From positions 1 to 64,000 of the forward strand of contig NZ_BAABHF010000016.1 of assembly GCF_039541955.1 (NCBI RefSeq): a stretch of 64,000 nt of DNA. Direction: 5' to 3'. Source of the stretch: Actinoallomurus oryzae (GTDB lineage Bacteria; Actinomycetota; Actinomycetes; Streptosporangiales; Streptosporangiaceae). The position numbers were made by a program, and so were the translations under genes. Below the pieces are notes generated by a model. That model made no database searches. It saw nothing but the letters and a program-made list of their open reading frames with translations, and was not told where the DNA came from. Positions 15,249-22,969 of this stretch are shown piece by piece. The first letter of the stretch is position 1, and every line of letters starts with the position of its first letter.

Positions 15249-16089
15249 CCTTGTGGCGGCGGAACGGCGGCGACTGGGCCAGCAGCGTGCTGCCGTACAC
15301 GATCAGTCCGATGGCGAAGATCTCGAGCACCGACCAGGCGCCCAGCCGGATGGTCTCGCCGAACAGGCCCACGCCGTACCCGATGCTCGCGACCGGGTCC
15401 GCGACGGTCAGCGCCGGCTGTACGGCGACGAGTGATCCGCTCTGGAAGGCGTTCTGGAGCAGGAAGAGGCTGACCAGCCCGGCCAGGATCATGGCGTACA
15501 CCGTCCAGGTCGTCAGCAGGGTGGCCGGGTGCTGCACCTCCCGCACGGCCTGCTTCATCAGCGCGGCGGTGAAGGAGAAGCCCAGGCCGGCCGCGACCCC
15601 GAGGATCGCGGCGCGGCCCGCGCCGGTCGCCAGCCGCGCCGCCGTCAGCAGGAGGGCGACCAACCCGAGGGTGACGAGCGTGGCGACCGCCCACATCGCG
15701 CGGCCGGGGATCTGGTGGCCCTCCGACGGCCTGGCCCCCAGCAGGAGCATCGCCAGCCCGGCGGTGAGCACGCCGACGGCCAGCCACGACCGGTGGTCCA
15801 GCCGGACGCGGAACACCCGGCCGATGAACACCATCGTCAGCGGGAGCTCCACCACGAGGATCGGCTGGACCAGGGAGAGCCCCCCGAACATGAGTGCGGC
15901 GGCCTGGAACGCGAACCCGCCGATGAGCGCGGCGATGCCGCCGAGCCAGGCGGGCCGGTGCATGAGGTAGGCGATGAGGCCGAGCCGGAATGCCTGGCCT
16001 GGCGGGGCGGTACGCGCCGCACGCCGTTGGAGCACGGACGCGAGCGCGTTGCTCGCGGCGGCCAGCACGGCCAGCGCGACGGCGATCAT
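15229..16089 (-). CDS. DMT/EamA-type membrane transporter, second of a pair
   Basis: The 286-residue protein has about ten hydrophobic segments in two halves, typical of the drug/metabolite transporter superfamily. The start at 16089 overlaps the stop of its paralogue upstream (ATGA). Two coupled, similar-size DMT proteins often work as a heteromer. The substrate cannot be inferred; the DMT class covers small metabolites, amines and metals. Confidence 0.8.
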   Translation of the reverse strand: MIAVALAVLAAASNALASVLQRRAARTAPPGQAFRLGLIAYLMHRPAWLGGIAALIGGFAFQAAALMFGGLSLVQPILVVELPLTMVFIGRVFRVRLDHRSWLAVGVLTAGLAMLLLGARPSEGHQIPGRAMWAVATLVTLGLVALLLTAARLATGAGRAAILGVAAGLGFSFTAALMKQAVREVQHPATLLTTWTVYAMILAGLVSLFLLQNAFQSGSLVAVQPALTVADPVASIGYGVGLFGETIRLGAWSVLEIFAIGLIVYGSTLLAQSPPFRRHKVMAAGT

Positions 16090-16955
16090 CGCTGCCTCTC
16101 CCTCTCGACCGTCTGCCGCTTGCCCAGGTACGGCGACCGGCCGAGGACCACGATGCCGCCGACCATCATCAGCAGGCCGATGACCATCGCGGCGAGGGCC
16201 TCCGGAGTGGTCCGGACGCGCTCGTAGAAGATCAGGATGCCCAGGACGATGCCGATCAGCGGTTCGGCCGCGGTCGCGGCGGGCAGCGAGATCCGCAGCG
16301 GGGCGGCGTCGAACGCGCTCTGGGCGAGCAGCAGCCCGGCGACCGCGACGAGGATCATCCCGTAGGGCAGCCAGCTCCGCACCAGGCCGCCCACGCCGTG
16401 CCCGAGCACGAGCAGGGAGCCGCGCGTCAGCACGTCCTGAACGCCCCACAGCATCCCGGCGGCCGCGGCGAGCAGCATGGCCTTCGTACGCAGCGACCGT
16501 GGCCGCGCCAGCAGCACGAGGATCACCACGAGGGCGATGACGATCGCGGCGATGAGCCAGTTGGTCGACGCCGGGCCCGGTGGTCGCCCGGCGTGAGGGC
16601 GGCCGAAGGCGAGGAACAGGCCGGACCCGGCCGTCACGAGGAGTCCTCCCTGCCAGACCCTGCGGTTCAGCGGCTCGCGGTAGAGCACGTGCGCGAAGAC
16701 CAGCGCGAACAGCAGGTTGGTGGCCAGGATCGGCTCGACCGAGGCCAGGTCGGACTCGTCGAGGGCCGTCGCGCCCAGCACCTGGCCGCCGACCATCGCG
16801 GCGATGCCCAGCAGCCACAGCCGGTTGCGCGCCAGGTGACTGAGCAGCTTCAGGTGCAGCATCTCGCCGAGCGGCTCGCGGTAGGCGGCGTGCTGCTGGG
16901 CGACGAAGCCGATCCCGATGAGGCAGGCCGCCGCCAGTGCGAAAAAGATCTTCAT
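16086..16955 (-). CDS. DMT/EamA-type membrane transporter, first of a pair
   Basis: The 289-residue protein starts with an apolar helix (MKIFFALAAACLIGIGFVAQ) and shows the two-fold EamA-like arrangement of about ten membrane segments. The loop sequences VEPILATNLLFAL and AAEPLIGIVLGI in the two halves are the usual internal repeat. It is translationally coupled to the next DMT gene and divergent from the SDR gene (62 bp apart). Confidence 0.8.
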   Translation of the reverse strand: MKIFFALAAACLIGIGFVAQQHAAYREPLGEMLHLKLLSHLARNRLWLLGIAAMVGGQVLGATALDESDLASVEPILATNLLFALVFAHVLYREPLNRRVWQGGLLVTAGSGLFLAFGRPHAGRPPGPASTNWLIAAIVIALVVILVLLARPRSLRTKAMLLAAAAGMLWGVQDVLTRGSLLVLGHGVGGLVRSWLPYGMILVAVAGLLLAQSAFDAAPLRISLPAATAAEPLIGIVLGILIFYERVRTTPEALAAMVIGLLMMVGGIVVLGRSPYLGKRQTVERERQR

Positions 16956-17017
16956 CGGGCCGGCCCGCCGGTCAACCGGTCCGTGAGCATCGTCGCGCGG
17001 GTGGGCAGGATCGGCTC

Positions 17018-17752
17018 ATGAGGCTCGACGATCGCCTGGTACTGATCACGGGCGCCTCCTCCGGCATCGGCGCGGCGACCGCGCGGGCGATGGCGGGCGC
17101 CCAGGCGCGGCTGCTGCTGACCGGGCGGAACCGCGCGGCCCTGGACGCCGTCGCCGCCGAGACCGGCGGGCGGGCGGTCGCCGCCGACCTGACGACCGGC
17201 GCCGCGGCGCTCGCGTCCGAGGCGGGGCCGGTCGACGTGCTCGTGGCCAACGCCGGGGCGGGCTGGGCCGGGCCGTTCGCCACCATGCCGGAACGGACCA
17301 TCGACGACCTGCTGGCGGTCGACCTCGCCGCGCCGATGCGGCTCACGCGGCTGCTGCTGCCGGGGATGGTCGCGCGGGGCCGCGGCCACGTCGTCTTCGT
17401 GGCCTCGATCGCGGGCGTCGTCGGCGTGCCGGGCGAGGCGGTGTACTCCGCCGCCAAGGCCGGCCTGATCGCCTTCGCCGAGGCGCTGCGCGCCGAGACC
17501 GCCGTCGGCGTGTCCGTGGTGCTGCCCGGCGTGGTCGACACGCCCTTCTTCGACCGGCGCGGCGCGCCGTACGACCGGGCCCGCCCGGTCCCCGTGCCGG
17601 CCGCGCGGGTGGCACGGGCCATCGTCGGCGCGGTCGAGCGCGAGCGGCCCGAGGTGTACGTGCCGGGATGGCTGGAGGCGCCGGCCCGGCTCAGGGGCGC
17701 GGCGCCCGGCGTCTTCCGGCGGCTCGCCGCGCTCCTCGGCGGTCTTTCGTAG
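17018..17752 (+). CDS. Short-chain dehydrogenase/reductase
   Basis: The 244-residue classical SDR has TGASSGIG at residues 11-18 for cofactor binding, NAGAG in the NAG position, and the catalytic YSAAK (Tyr about 147) after a serine in VASIAG. The C-terminal region (EVYVPGWLEAPARLRG) resembles membrane-peripheral SDRs acting on lipids or steroids. Start was set at the ATG at 17018 because upstream codons lack the fold. It probably has its own promoter between the divergent DMT genes. Confidence 0.85.
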   Translation: MRLDDRLVLITGASSGIGAATARAMAGAQARLLLTGRNRAALDAVAAETGGRAVAADLTTGAAALASEAGPVDVLVANAGAGWAGPFATMPERTIDDLLAVDLAAPMRLTRLLLPGMVARGRGHVVFVASIAGVVGVPGEAVYSAAKAGLIAFAEALRAETAVGVSVVLPGVVDTPFFDRRGAPYDRARPVPVPAARVARAIVGAVERERPEVYVPGWLEAPARLRGAAPGVFRRLAALLGGLS

Positions 17753-18062
17753 ATCCCGTGCGCGAATCCGGACAGCGGGCCGATGAGACACCCCTCAGCG
17801 TGGGACAGGGCCGGCTCGCGGCTCATCTGGTCTCCCGTTCCCCCGCCCCCCCACGTGTGGGCCGCGCCGTCAGCGCGCGGAGCGGGGACCGCGCCGGCGG
17901 CGGAACCGGAGGCCGCCGACGAAGATGTCGATCAGGAGGACCAGCGCCCCGATGACATGATCCAAAGGACGATCGCCACGACCGCCAGGAGCCAGAGGGC
18001 ACCCATCGCGGACGTTCCCTCGTTGGGCGGACTCGCAGGCCATCCCATGGTATCTCGCCTGG
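17753..18062. other. Intergenic region, one possible tiny ORF
   Basis: This 310-bp gap between the SDR and desaturase genes holds no normal-size gene. A C-rich run (17838-17853) and the possible tiny membrane ORF at 17932-18006 are the only features I see. Confidence 0.4.
17932..18006 (-). CDS. Possible 24-residue hydrophobic peptide
   Basis: A short minus-strand frame reads MGALWLLAVVAIVLWIMSSG followed by RWSS. It would form one membrane helix and has GAGGG about ten bases upstream of the ATG at 18006; an in-frame ATG at 18048 is an alternative. It lies 57 bp downstream of the desaturase gene on the same strand. Tiny hydrophobic proteins of this look are common in actinomycetes but this one is supported only by composition. 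Confidence 0.25.
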   Translation of the reverse strand: MGALWLLAVVAIVLWIMSSGRWSS

Positions 18063-19100
18063 TCAGACGGCTTTCGCCCCGCTACCGACGTCGTGCAGGT
18101 GGCGGAGCGCCGTGGCGTAGGACTCGATGAGGCCCTCCTCGGTGTAGGGGAGGCCGGAGAAACGGCAGTGGTCGCGCACGAGCGGCTGCGCGCGCCGCAG
18201 GTGCGGGCGCGGCATGCTCGGGAACAGGTGGTGCTCGATCTGGTAGTTGAGCCCGCCGAGGAACCAGTCGGTCAGCGCGCCCCCACGGACGTTGCGGGAG
18301 GTCAGGACCTGCTTGTGCAGGTGGTCCCAGCGCTCGCCCGGCCCCGGCATGGGCATGCCCTTGTGGTTCGGGGCGAACGCGCAGCCGAGGTGGAGGCCGA
18401 GCAGCGCCTGGTGCGCGAGGACGAACGCGATCGCCGCGCCCGGCGACAGCACGGTGAACAGCAGCCCGAGGTAAGCGCCGAAGTGCGCGCACAGCAGCAG
18501 TGCCTCCGCGCACGCCTGCCCGCGCCGGTCGCCGCGACGGCAGCGGCTCACGACGTGACGGACGCTGCTCACCTTGAGGTTGATGCCCTCCAGGAGCAGC
18601 AGCGGGAGGAAGAGCCGGCCCTGGTTGCGGGTGAACCAGCGGGCGAACGCCCCACGGCGGCCGGCCGCCTGGTCCGTGGACCAGACGAGGACACCCGGGC
18701 TGACGTCCGGGTCCTTGTCCTGGTGGTTGGGGTTGGCATGGTGCCGGTTGTGCTTGTCGGTCCACCAGCCGTAGCTCAGCCCGAGCCCGAGGTTCCCGAC
18801 GAGGAGCCCCAGCAGCCGGTTGGCCCTCCGGGTGGCGGCGATCTGCCCGTGCCCGGCGTCGTGGCCGACGAAGTACAGGCGGGTCGTGAACAGGGCGGCC
18901 GGCAGCACCAGCACCGCCTGCCACCACGAGGCGCCGACCAACGCGACCGCTCCCCAGACCGCGGCGTAGGCGAGCACGTCCAGCCCGATCAGCCACGCGT
19001 AGCGGCCGCGGCGGCGTTCCAGCAGCCCGTGGGCGCGGATCTGCTGGACCAGTGGCGCGAACCCGCTCCGGGCCACGGTCACGTCGGGTGTCAGGGTCAT
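18063..19100 (-). CDS. Membrane fatty acid desaturase
   Basis: The 345-residue integral membrane di-iron desaturase has the three histidine boxes HDAGHGQ (about residue 93), DKHNRHH (about 134) and QIEHHLFP (about 300). These match acyl-lipid/acyl-CoA desaturases of the DesA/linoleoyl type. It should introduce a double bond into membrane fatty acids using O2 and an electron donor not encoded nearby. Single gene with a 335-bp upstream region that contains a 12-bp palindrome. Confidence 0.92.
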   Translation of the reverse strand: MTLTPDVTVARSGFAPLVQQIRAHGLLERRRGRYAWLIGLDVLAYAAVWGAVALVGASWWQAVLVLPAALFTTRLYFVGHDAGHGQIAATRRANRLLGLLVGNLGLGLSYGWWTDKHNRHHANPNHQDKDPDVSPGVLVWSTDQAAGRRGAFARWFTRNQGRLFLPLLLLEGINLKVSSVRHVVSRCRRGDRRGQACAEALLLCAHFGAYLGLLFTVLSPGAAIAFVLAHQALLGLHLGCAFAPNHKGMPMPGPGERWDHLHKQVLTSRNVRGGALTDWFLGGLNYQIEHHLFPSMPRPHLRRAQPLVRDHCRFSGLPYTEEGLIESYATALRHLHDVGSGAKAV

Positions 19101-19435
19101 CGAGATCTCCTCGGGACGGCTCCGGACGCACCCCGCCCCTCCGGGAGCGCGGACGCCGTGATCAGTTGACTGAAACCGTAGGAACGGCGGGAGCGGCGTC
19201 CCAGCCGGTCAGCCCCCGTACCGGGGTTCGTGTAACCCCGCATCCGGGGTGGTGCTGGCCCCACCCCCCGGGACGCCGAGACGTCAGGGCCGCCGCGCCG
19301 GGACCGCGGCGAACGCCTCCACCAGACGTGAGCGACCGCCCGGCGCGGTGGAGTGTCAAGCCGGACGATCGTCAGGGGTGCGGGGTCGTCGTTCGGCTCG
19401 GGTGCCGGCGGGCCGCCGTCCCTAGCGTCGCGGGC
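19101..19435. promoter_or_regulatory. Divergent regulatory region between desaturase and PAP2 genes
   Basis: Two structures are visible. TCAGT-TG-ACTGA (19162-19173) is a perfect two-sided palindrome about 62 bp upstream of the desaturase start and is a plausible operator. CGGGGTT (19222-19228) pairs with AACCCCG (19234-19240) around a five-base loop. On the right side, CCTAGCGT near 19421 resembles an actinomycete -10 element just ahead of the PAP2 gene. No coding frame is convincing. Confidence 0.4.
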
Positions 19436-20410
19436 ATGGAATCGCGATCTCAGTACAACGTGGGTCACCGGGTGCTCGCCGCGGCGGCGGCACTGGTGGC
19501 GGGGGCGATGGCCGTGGCGCTGCTGTACCCGGGCGGACTGGGCCAGGCCGGGCCGGTACGGGTGACCGCCGGGGCCTCGGTGTCGGTGTACCGGGCGCTG
19601 AGCGGCGCGGCCGCCGATGCCCCTTCGTGGGCGGGTTCACTGCCGGACCTGACCGCGGAAGGGCTGTTGCTCGTGCTCGTGCTGGCCGTGGTGTGGACGG
19701 GGTGGACGGCCGTGCGCCGTCGCGACGCCCACCACGCCGCCGGGACGTTCCTGCTCGTCGCCGGCACCGCCGTGGCGTACGCGGCCAGCGAGGCGCTGAA
19801 GCTCGTGGTGGACGAGGAGCGGCCGTGCCGGGCGGTACGCGGCGCCGAGGCGGTCGCCGGCTGCCCGGCCCCGGGAGACTGGTCGTTCCCGAGCAACCAC
19901 GCCACCCTGGCCTTCGGGCTGGCCGCCGGGCTGGCCGTGCTGCGCCCCCGGCTGGCCGTGGTCACGTTGCCGCTGGGCGCGGCGGTGGCGGTGGCCCGGG
20001 TGGCCGCCGGGGTGCACTATCCGCACGACGTGCTGGCCGGTGCGGCCCTCGGCGCCGCGTCCGCGACCGCGGCGGTGCTGCTGTTCACCCCGCCGCTGGG
20101 CGCGCTAGCCGAACGGCTCGGGTGGCGGGACGATGCCCGCCTCGTGCGCGACCACGGCGGCCGCCGCGCGGTTGTCGACGGCCAGCCGCGCCAGGATCGA
20201 GCTGACGTGCGCCTTGACCGTCCCCTCCACCACGTGCAGCCGCCGGGCGATCTGGGCGTTGGTCAGCCCGGCGCCGAGGAAGGCCAGCACCTGCCGTTCC
20301 CGGGGCGTCAGCGCCTCGGCCCGGCGGCGGGCGGAGGCGCGCCGTTCGGCTCGGGCGCCCGCGCCCCCGGCCGCGAGATGGGCGACCACCCGGGCGGCGA
20401 CCTTGGGTGA
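19436..20410 (+). CDS. PAP2 family phosphatase with an unusual extended 3' end
   Basis: The protein contains the type 2 phosphatidic acid phosphatase signature: KLVVDEERP, PSNHA and ARVAAGVHYPHD (residues about 120-190), with five or more membrane helices in the first 220 residues. Likely substrates are lipid phosphates such as undecaprenyl or phosphatidyl phosphates. The recognisable family ends near base 20110, but no stop occurs until 20410. The last ~100 residues are therefore read antisense through the convergent response-regulator gene and look like non-domain, charged sequence. A lost stop or a frameshift near 20100 is possible. Confidence 0.75.
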   Translation: MESRSQYNVGHRVLAAAAALVAGAMAVALLYPGGLGQAGPVRVTAGASVSVYRALSGAAADAPSWAGSLPDLTAEGLLLVLVLAVVWTGWTAVRRRDAHHAAGTFLLVAGTAVAYAASEALKLVVDEERPCRAVRGAEAVAGCPAPGDWSFPSNHATLAFGLAAGLAVLRPRLAVVTLPLGAAVAVARVAAGVHYPHDVLAGAALGAASATAAVLLFTPPLGALAERLGWRDDARLVRDHGGRRAVVDGQPRQDRADVRLDRPLHHVQPPGDLGVGQPGAEEGQHLPFPGRQRLGPAAGGGAPFGSGARAPGREMGDHPGGDLG

Positions 20411-20785
20411 CAGGTAGGCCGCGCCGTCGGCGACCGCGCGGACGCCGGCGATCAGCTCCTCCGGCTCACCGGACTTGATCAGAAAGCCCGCCGCGCCGTC
20501 ACCGAGCGCCCGCAGGATGTAATCGTCCTCGCCGAAGGTCGTGAGCATCACGACGCCGGTCGCCGGGACGGTCCGGCGGATCTCGGCGGCGGCGCGCAGG
20601 CCGTCCACGCCCGGCATGCGGATGTCCAGGACGGCCACGTCCGGGCGGTGACGCTGCGCCAGTTCCACCGCCCGGTGGCCGTCGGCGGCCTCGGCGACCA
20701 CCTCGATGCCGCCGTCGGTGGCCAGCACGGCCCGCACGCCCCGGCGGACCATGGGCTCGTCGTCGGCCACCAGCACCCGGATCAC
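20105..20785 (-). CDS. NarL/LuxR family response regulator
   Basis: The 226-residue protein has a receiver domain (LVADDEPMVRRG, phosphoacceptor Asp in VAVLDIRMPG, about residue 53, and the conserved Lys in FLIKSGEP) and a C-terminal LuxR helix-turn-helix (LTPRERQVLAFLGAGLTNAQ). The GTG at 20785 overlaps the stop of the sensor kinase (GTGA), making a co-translated pair. Its 3' 306 bp run antisense to the extended PAP2 frame. Confidence 0.92.
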   Translation of the reverse strand: MIRVLVADDEPMVRRGVRAVLATDGGIEVVAEAADGHRAVELAQRHRPDVAVLDIRMPGVDGLRAAAEIRRTVPATGVVMLTTFGEDDYILRALGDGAAGFLIKSGEPEELIAGVRAVADGAAYLSPKVAARVVAHLAAGGAGARAERRASARRRAEALTPRERQVLAFLGAGLTNAQIARRLHVVEGTVKAHVSSILARLAVDNRAAAAVVAHEAGIVPPPEPFG

Positions 20786-22176
20786 TGGGCGTTCACCTCC
20801 TTGGACACCAGGCGTCCCGCCCGGAAGCACAGCCGGTAGGCGTCACCGGAGCGGTCGTCGAAGGGGTTCGCGGTCATCGCGTAATACACGCACCGGGTGC
20901 CCGGAGCGGCCGGGACGTCGCCGGCCGGGCGGTCGGGCAGCCGGCGTTCGGGGAGGACGGAAGCGAGTTCGGCGCGCTGCTGCCCGACCCGCATGCGGGC
21001 GTAGTCGCCGGCGGGCAGCACCGCCGCGCGGACCAGCAGCAGGTCCCATCCGCGCAGTCCCGCGCCCAGCAGGACGACGGCGGCCAGCGGTACCGTGACG
21101 GCCGCGAGCGTGGTGCGGCTCAGCCGGCGTCGCGCACGGCGATGCTCCCCCGGCACGTCGCCCATGGGCTCCGCGTCCATCGGCGGCGGCGCGGTGCCGG
21201 GAGCGTGCGGGATACCGGCGGTGACCGCGAAACCGTCCCCCTGCGGCCCGTAGGTGATCCAGCCGCCCGCGAGCCGGACTCGCTCCTCCAGCCCGACCAG
21301 CCCGTACCCGCCGCCGACGCCCGGCGCGGCCGCGGCGCGGTCCGCCGCGGCCCCGTTCTCCACTCCGACCTCGGTGCCGGTCGCGCGGTAGGCGATCCGC
21401 ACCGTCACGGCCGCGCCGGGCGCGTGCTTGGCGGCGTTGGTGAGCGCCTCCTGGACGATCCGGTGCACGGCGCGTTCGGCGACCGGCGGCACGGCGCCAG
21501 GCTCGCCCTCGGTGCGCAGCGTGACCGTCAGCCCGGCCGCCGACGCGCTCTCGACCAGCCCCTCGACGGCGGCCGGCCCGGTGTCGGCGTCCTCCCGCAG
21601 GACGCCGATCACCTCGCCGAGGCGGTCCACCGCGGCGGCGGCACGGGCGCGGATGTCCCCGGCGGCCCGGCGGTGCTCGTCGGGCAGGCCGGGCGCGAGT
21701 TTGAGCGCGCCGGCCGAGAGGGCCACCAGGCTGAGCTCGTGGCCGAGCAGGTCGTGCATGTCCTGTGCGATACGGGCCCGCTCACGCAGCCGCGCCTGCT
21801 CGGCCACGAGCCGCTGTTCGCGTTCGAGGTGCGCGGCCCGCTCCCACCCGGCGCGTACCAGCGCCCGGTACTGCCGCCAGAAGCGCCCGGCGAACCACGG
21901 CAGCATCGCGGCGCCCGCCAGCACGAGCACGAACCGCTCGCCCAGCGCCGGCCAGGACGGCACGGCGTACACCGCCGCGCCGCCGGCCACCACCGTGGCC
22001 GACGACACCACCACCGCCTCCCGCGCCCGGTCCGGCAGCCACCCCGCCAGGAACGACAGCAGCATCGCCGGCGGGACCCACCACAGATCGAGCACGCTCA
22101 GGCCGGCCGCGCCCGCCGCGGTCACCGGCAGCACGGCCCCTGACCTGACGAAACGCGTGATGTTCGGTCGTCTCAC
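20782..22176 (-). CDS. NarL-type sensor histidine kinase with a C-terminal membrane-linked domain
   Basis: The kinase has an N-terminal membrane region with several helices, a HisKA_3 phosphoacceptor box (ERARIAQDMHDLLGHELSLV) and an HATPase domain (ALTNAAKHAPGA, GGGYGLVGLEERV). After the ATPase domain comes a further membrane helix (TLAAVTVPLAAVVLLGAGLRGW) and about 90 residues ending DDRSGDAYRLCFRAGRLVSKE. This layout is atypical, since the kinase core is normally last. The tail looks like a small extracytoplasmic beta domain of SmpA/BamE type, an inference. I prefer the GTG at 22176; an upstream ATG at 22245 would overlap the TetR gene. Confidence 0.88.
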   Translation of the reverse strand: MRRPNITRFVRSGAVLPVTAAGAAGLSVLDLWWVPPAMLLSFLAGWLPDRAREAVVVSSATVVAGGAAVYAVPSWPALGERFVLVLAGAAMLPWFAGRFWRQYRALVRAGWERAAHLEREQRLVAEQARLRERARIAQDMHDLLGHELSLVALSAGALKLAPGLPDEHRRAAGDIRARAAAAVDRLGEVIGVLREDADTGPAAVEGLVESASAAGLTVTLRTEGEPGAVPPVAERAVHRIVQEALTNAAKHAPGAAVTVRIAYRATGTEVGVENGAAADRAAAAPGVGGGYGLVGLEERVRLAGGWITYGPQGDGFAVTAGIPHAPGTAPPPMDAEPMGDVPGEHRRARRRLSRTTLAAVTVPLAAVVLLGAGLRGWDLLLVRAAVLPAGDYARMRVGQQRAELASVLPERRLPDRPAGDVPAAPGTRCVYYAMTANPFDDRSGDAYRLCFRAGRLVSKEVNAQ

Positions 22177-22238
22177 GAACGCGACGATACGGAATGCCGC
22201 GAGCCGCCCGACACTGCCGAAAGTCGCATCCCCGCTCG

Positions 22239-22853
22239 TCAGCATCCCCAGGCGCGTAGGAGCGACGCGACGTGGGCCTCCAGGAGCGGCGCCGGCAGCG
22301 GCGCCGGCGTGGTGAGGACGCGCGTGACGACCGGGCCGGTGAGCTGTGCGGCGCTCAGGGCGGTGTCCGGCATGTCCGGCGCGCTCCGGCGGACGCGGTC
22401 GAGCACGCCCCGGGCGCTCTCAGTCAACAGGTCGGCGCCGTGGACCAGCTCGCGTACGGCGGGATCGTGCTGCGCCTCGCCGATCAGGGCCCGATAGGCG
22501 AGCCCGGGAGGCGAGGTGGTGAGGAACTCGGTCAGTACGGTCAGGTAGGCGAGCAGGTCGCCGGCCGGGGTCGGGTGCGGCGGGACGGCGAGTTCCTCAC
22601 GGGCGTCGGTGAGGCAGGCCTCCAGCAGGATCTCGGCCTTGGTCGACCACCACCGGTAGACCGTCTGCCGCCCGACGCCGGCCCGCTCGGCGATGCCCTT
22701 CATCGTCATCGCCGCGTAGCCCACCTCGACGAGGAGGTCATCGACCGCGTGGAGCACCGCCCGGCGGGCGCGCTCGCTGCGGGGACGCCCCGTACGGGCG
22801 CCGGGCGCGGCCGGGTCTGTGTTGAGGACCACACCACGAGTGTAGCGAGGCAC
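22239..22853 (-). CDS. TetR family transcriptional regulator
   Basis: The 204-residue protein has the TetR helix-turn-helix (AMTMKGIAERAGVGRQTVYRWW, residues about 45-70) and a variable ligand-binding half. It is divergent from an MFS exporter gene and likely represses it. The GTG at 22853 overlaps the right arm of a palindrome, so start and operator coincide; an in-frame GTG at 22832 is an alternative. No Shine-Dalgarno is visible, consistent with a leaderless transcript. Confidence 0.88.
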   Translation of the reverse strand: MPRYTRGVVLNTDPAAPGARTGRPRSERARRAVLHAVDDLLVEVGYAAMTMKGIAERAGVGRQTVYRWWSTKAEILLEACLTDAREELAVPPHPTPAGDLLAYLTVLTEFLTTSPPGLAYRALIGEAQHDPAVRELVHGADLLTESARGVLDRVRRSAPDMPDTALSAAQLTGPVVTRVLTTPAPLPAPLLEAHVASLLRAWGC

Positions 22854-22861
22854 AGTGTCTC
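22847..22861. promoter_or_regulatory. Candidate TetR operator
   Basis: The 15-bp sequence GAGGCACAGTGTCTC is an imperfect inverted repeat (GAG-CAC arms against GTG-CTC). It lies at the TetR start and within the divergent promoter region shared with the MFS gene. On the minus strand TTCACG and TACCAT are spaced 18 bp and would place the transcription start at about the TetR GTG. Confidence 0.5.
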
Positions 22862-22969
22862 GTTATGGTAGATTCACTTACGAGTCACCGTGAACCGTAA
22901 CTGGGAGCGCCGCCCGGTGCCGCGGCGGCCCATCCGCTCTCCCCCCGACCGTTCGCCCGAGGAATCCCC

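Noticed and set aside
17838..17853. C-rich run as possible slippage site or promoter
   Set aside because: It is short, lies in a gap without a convincing gene and gives no other support.
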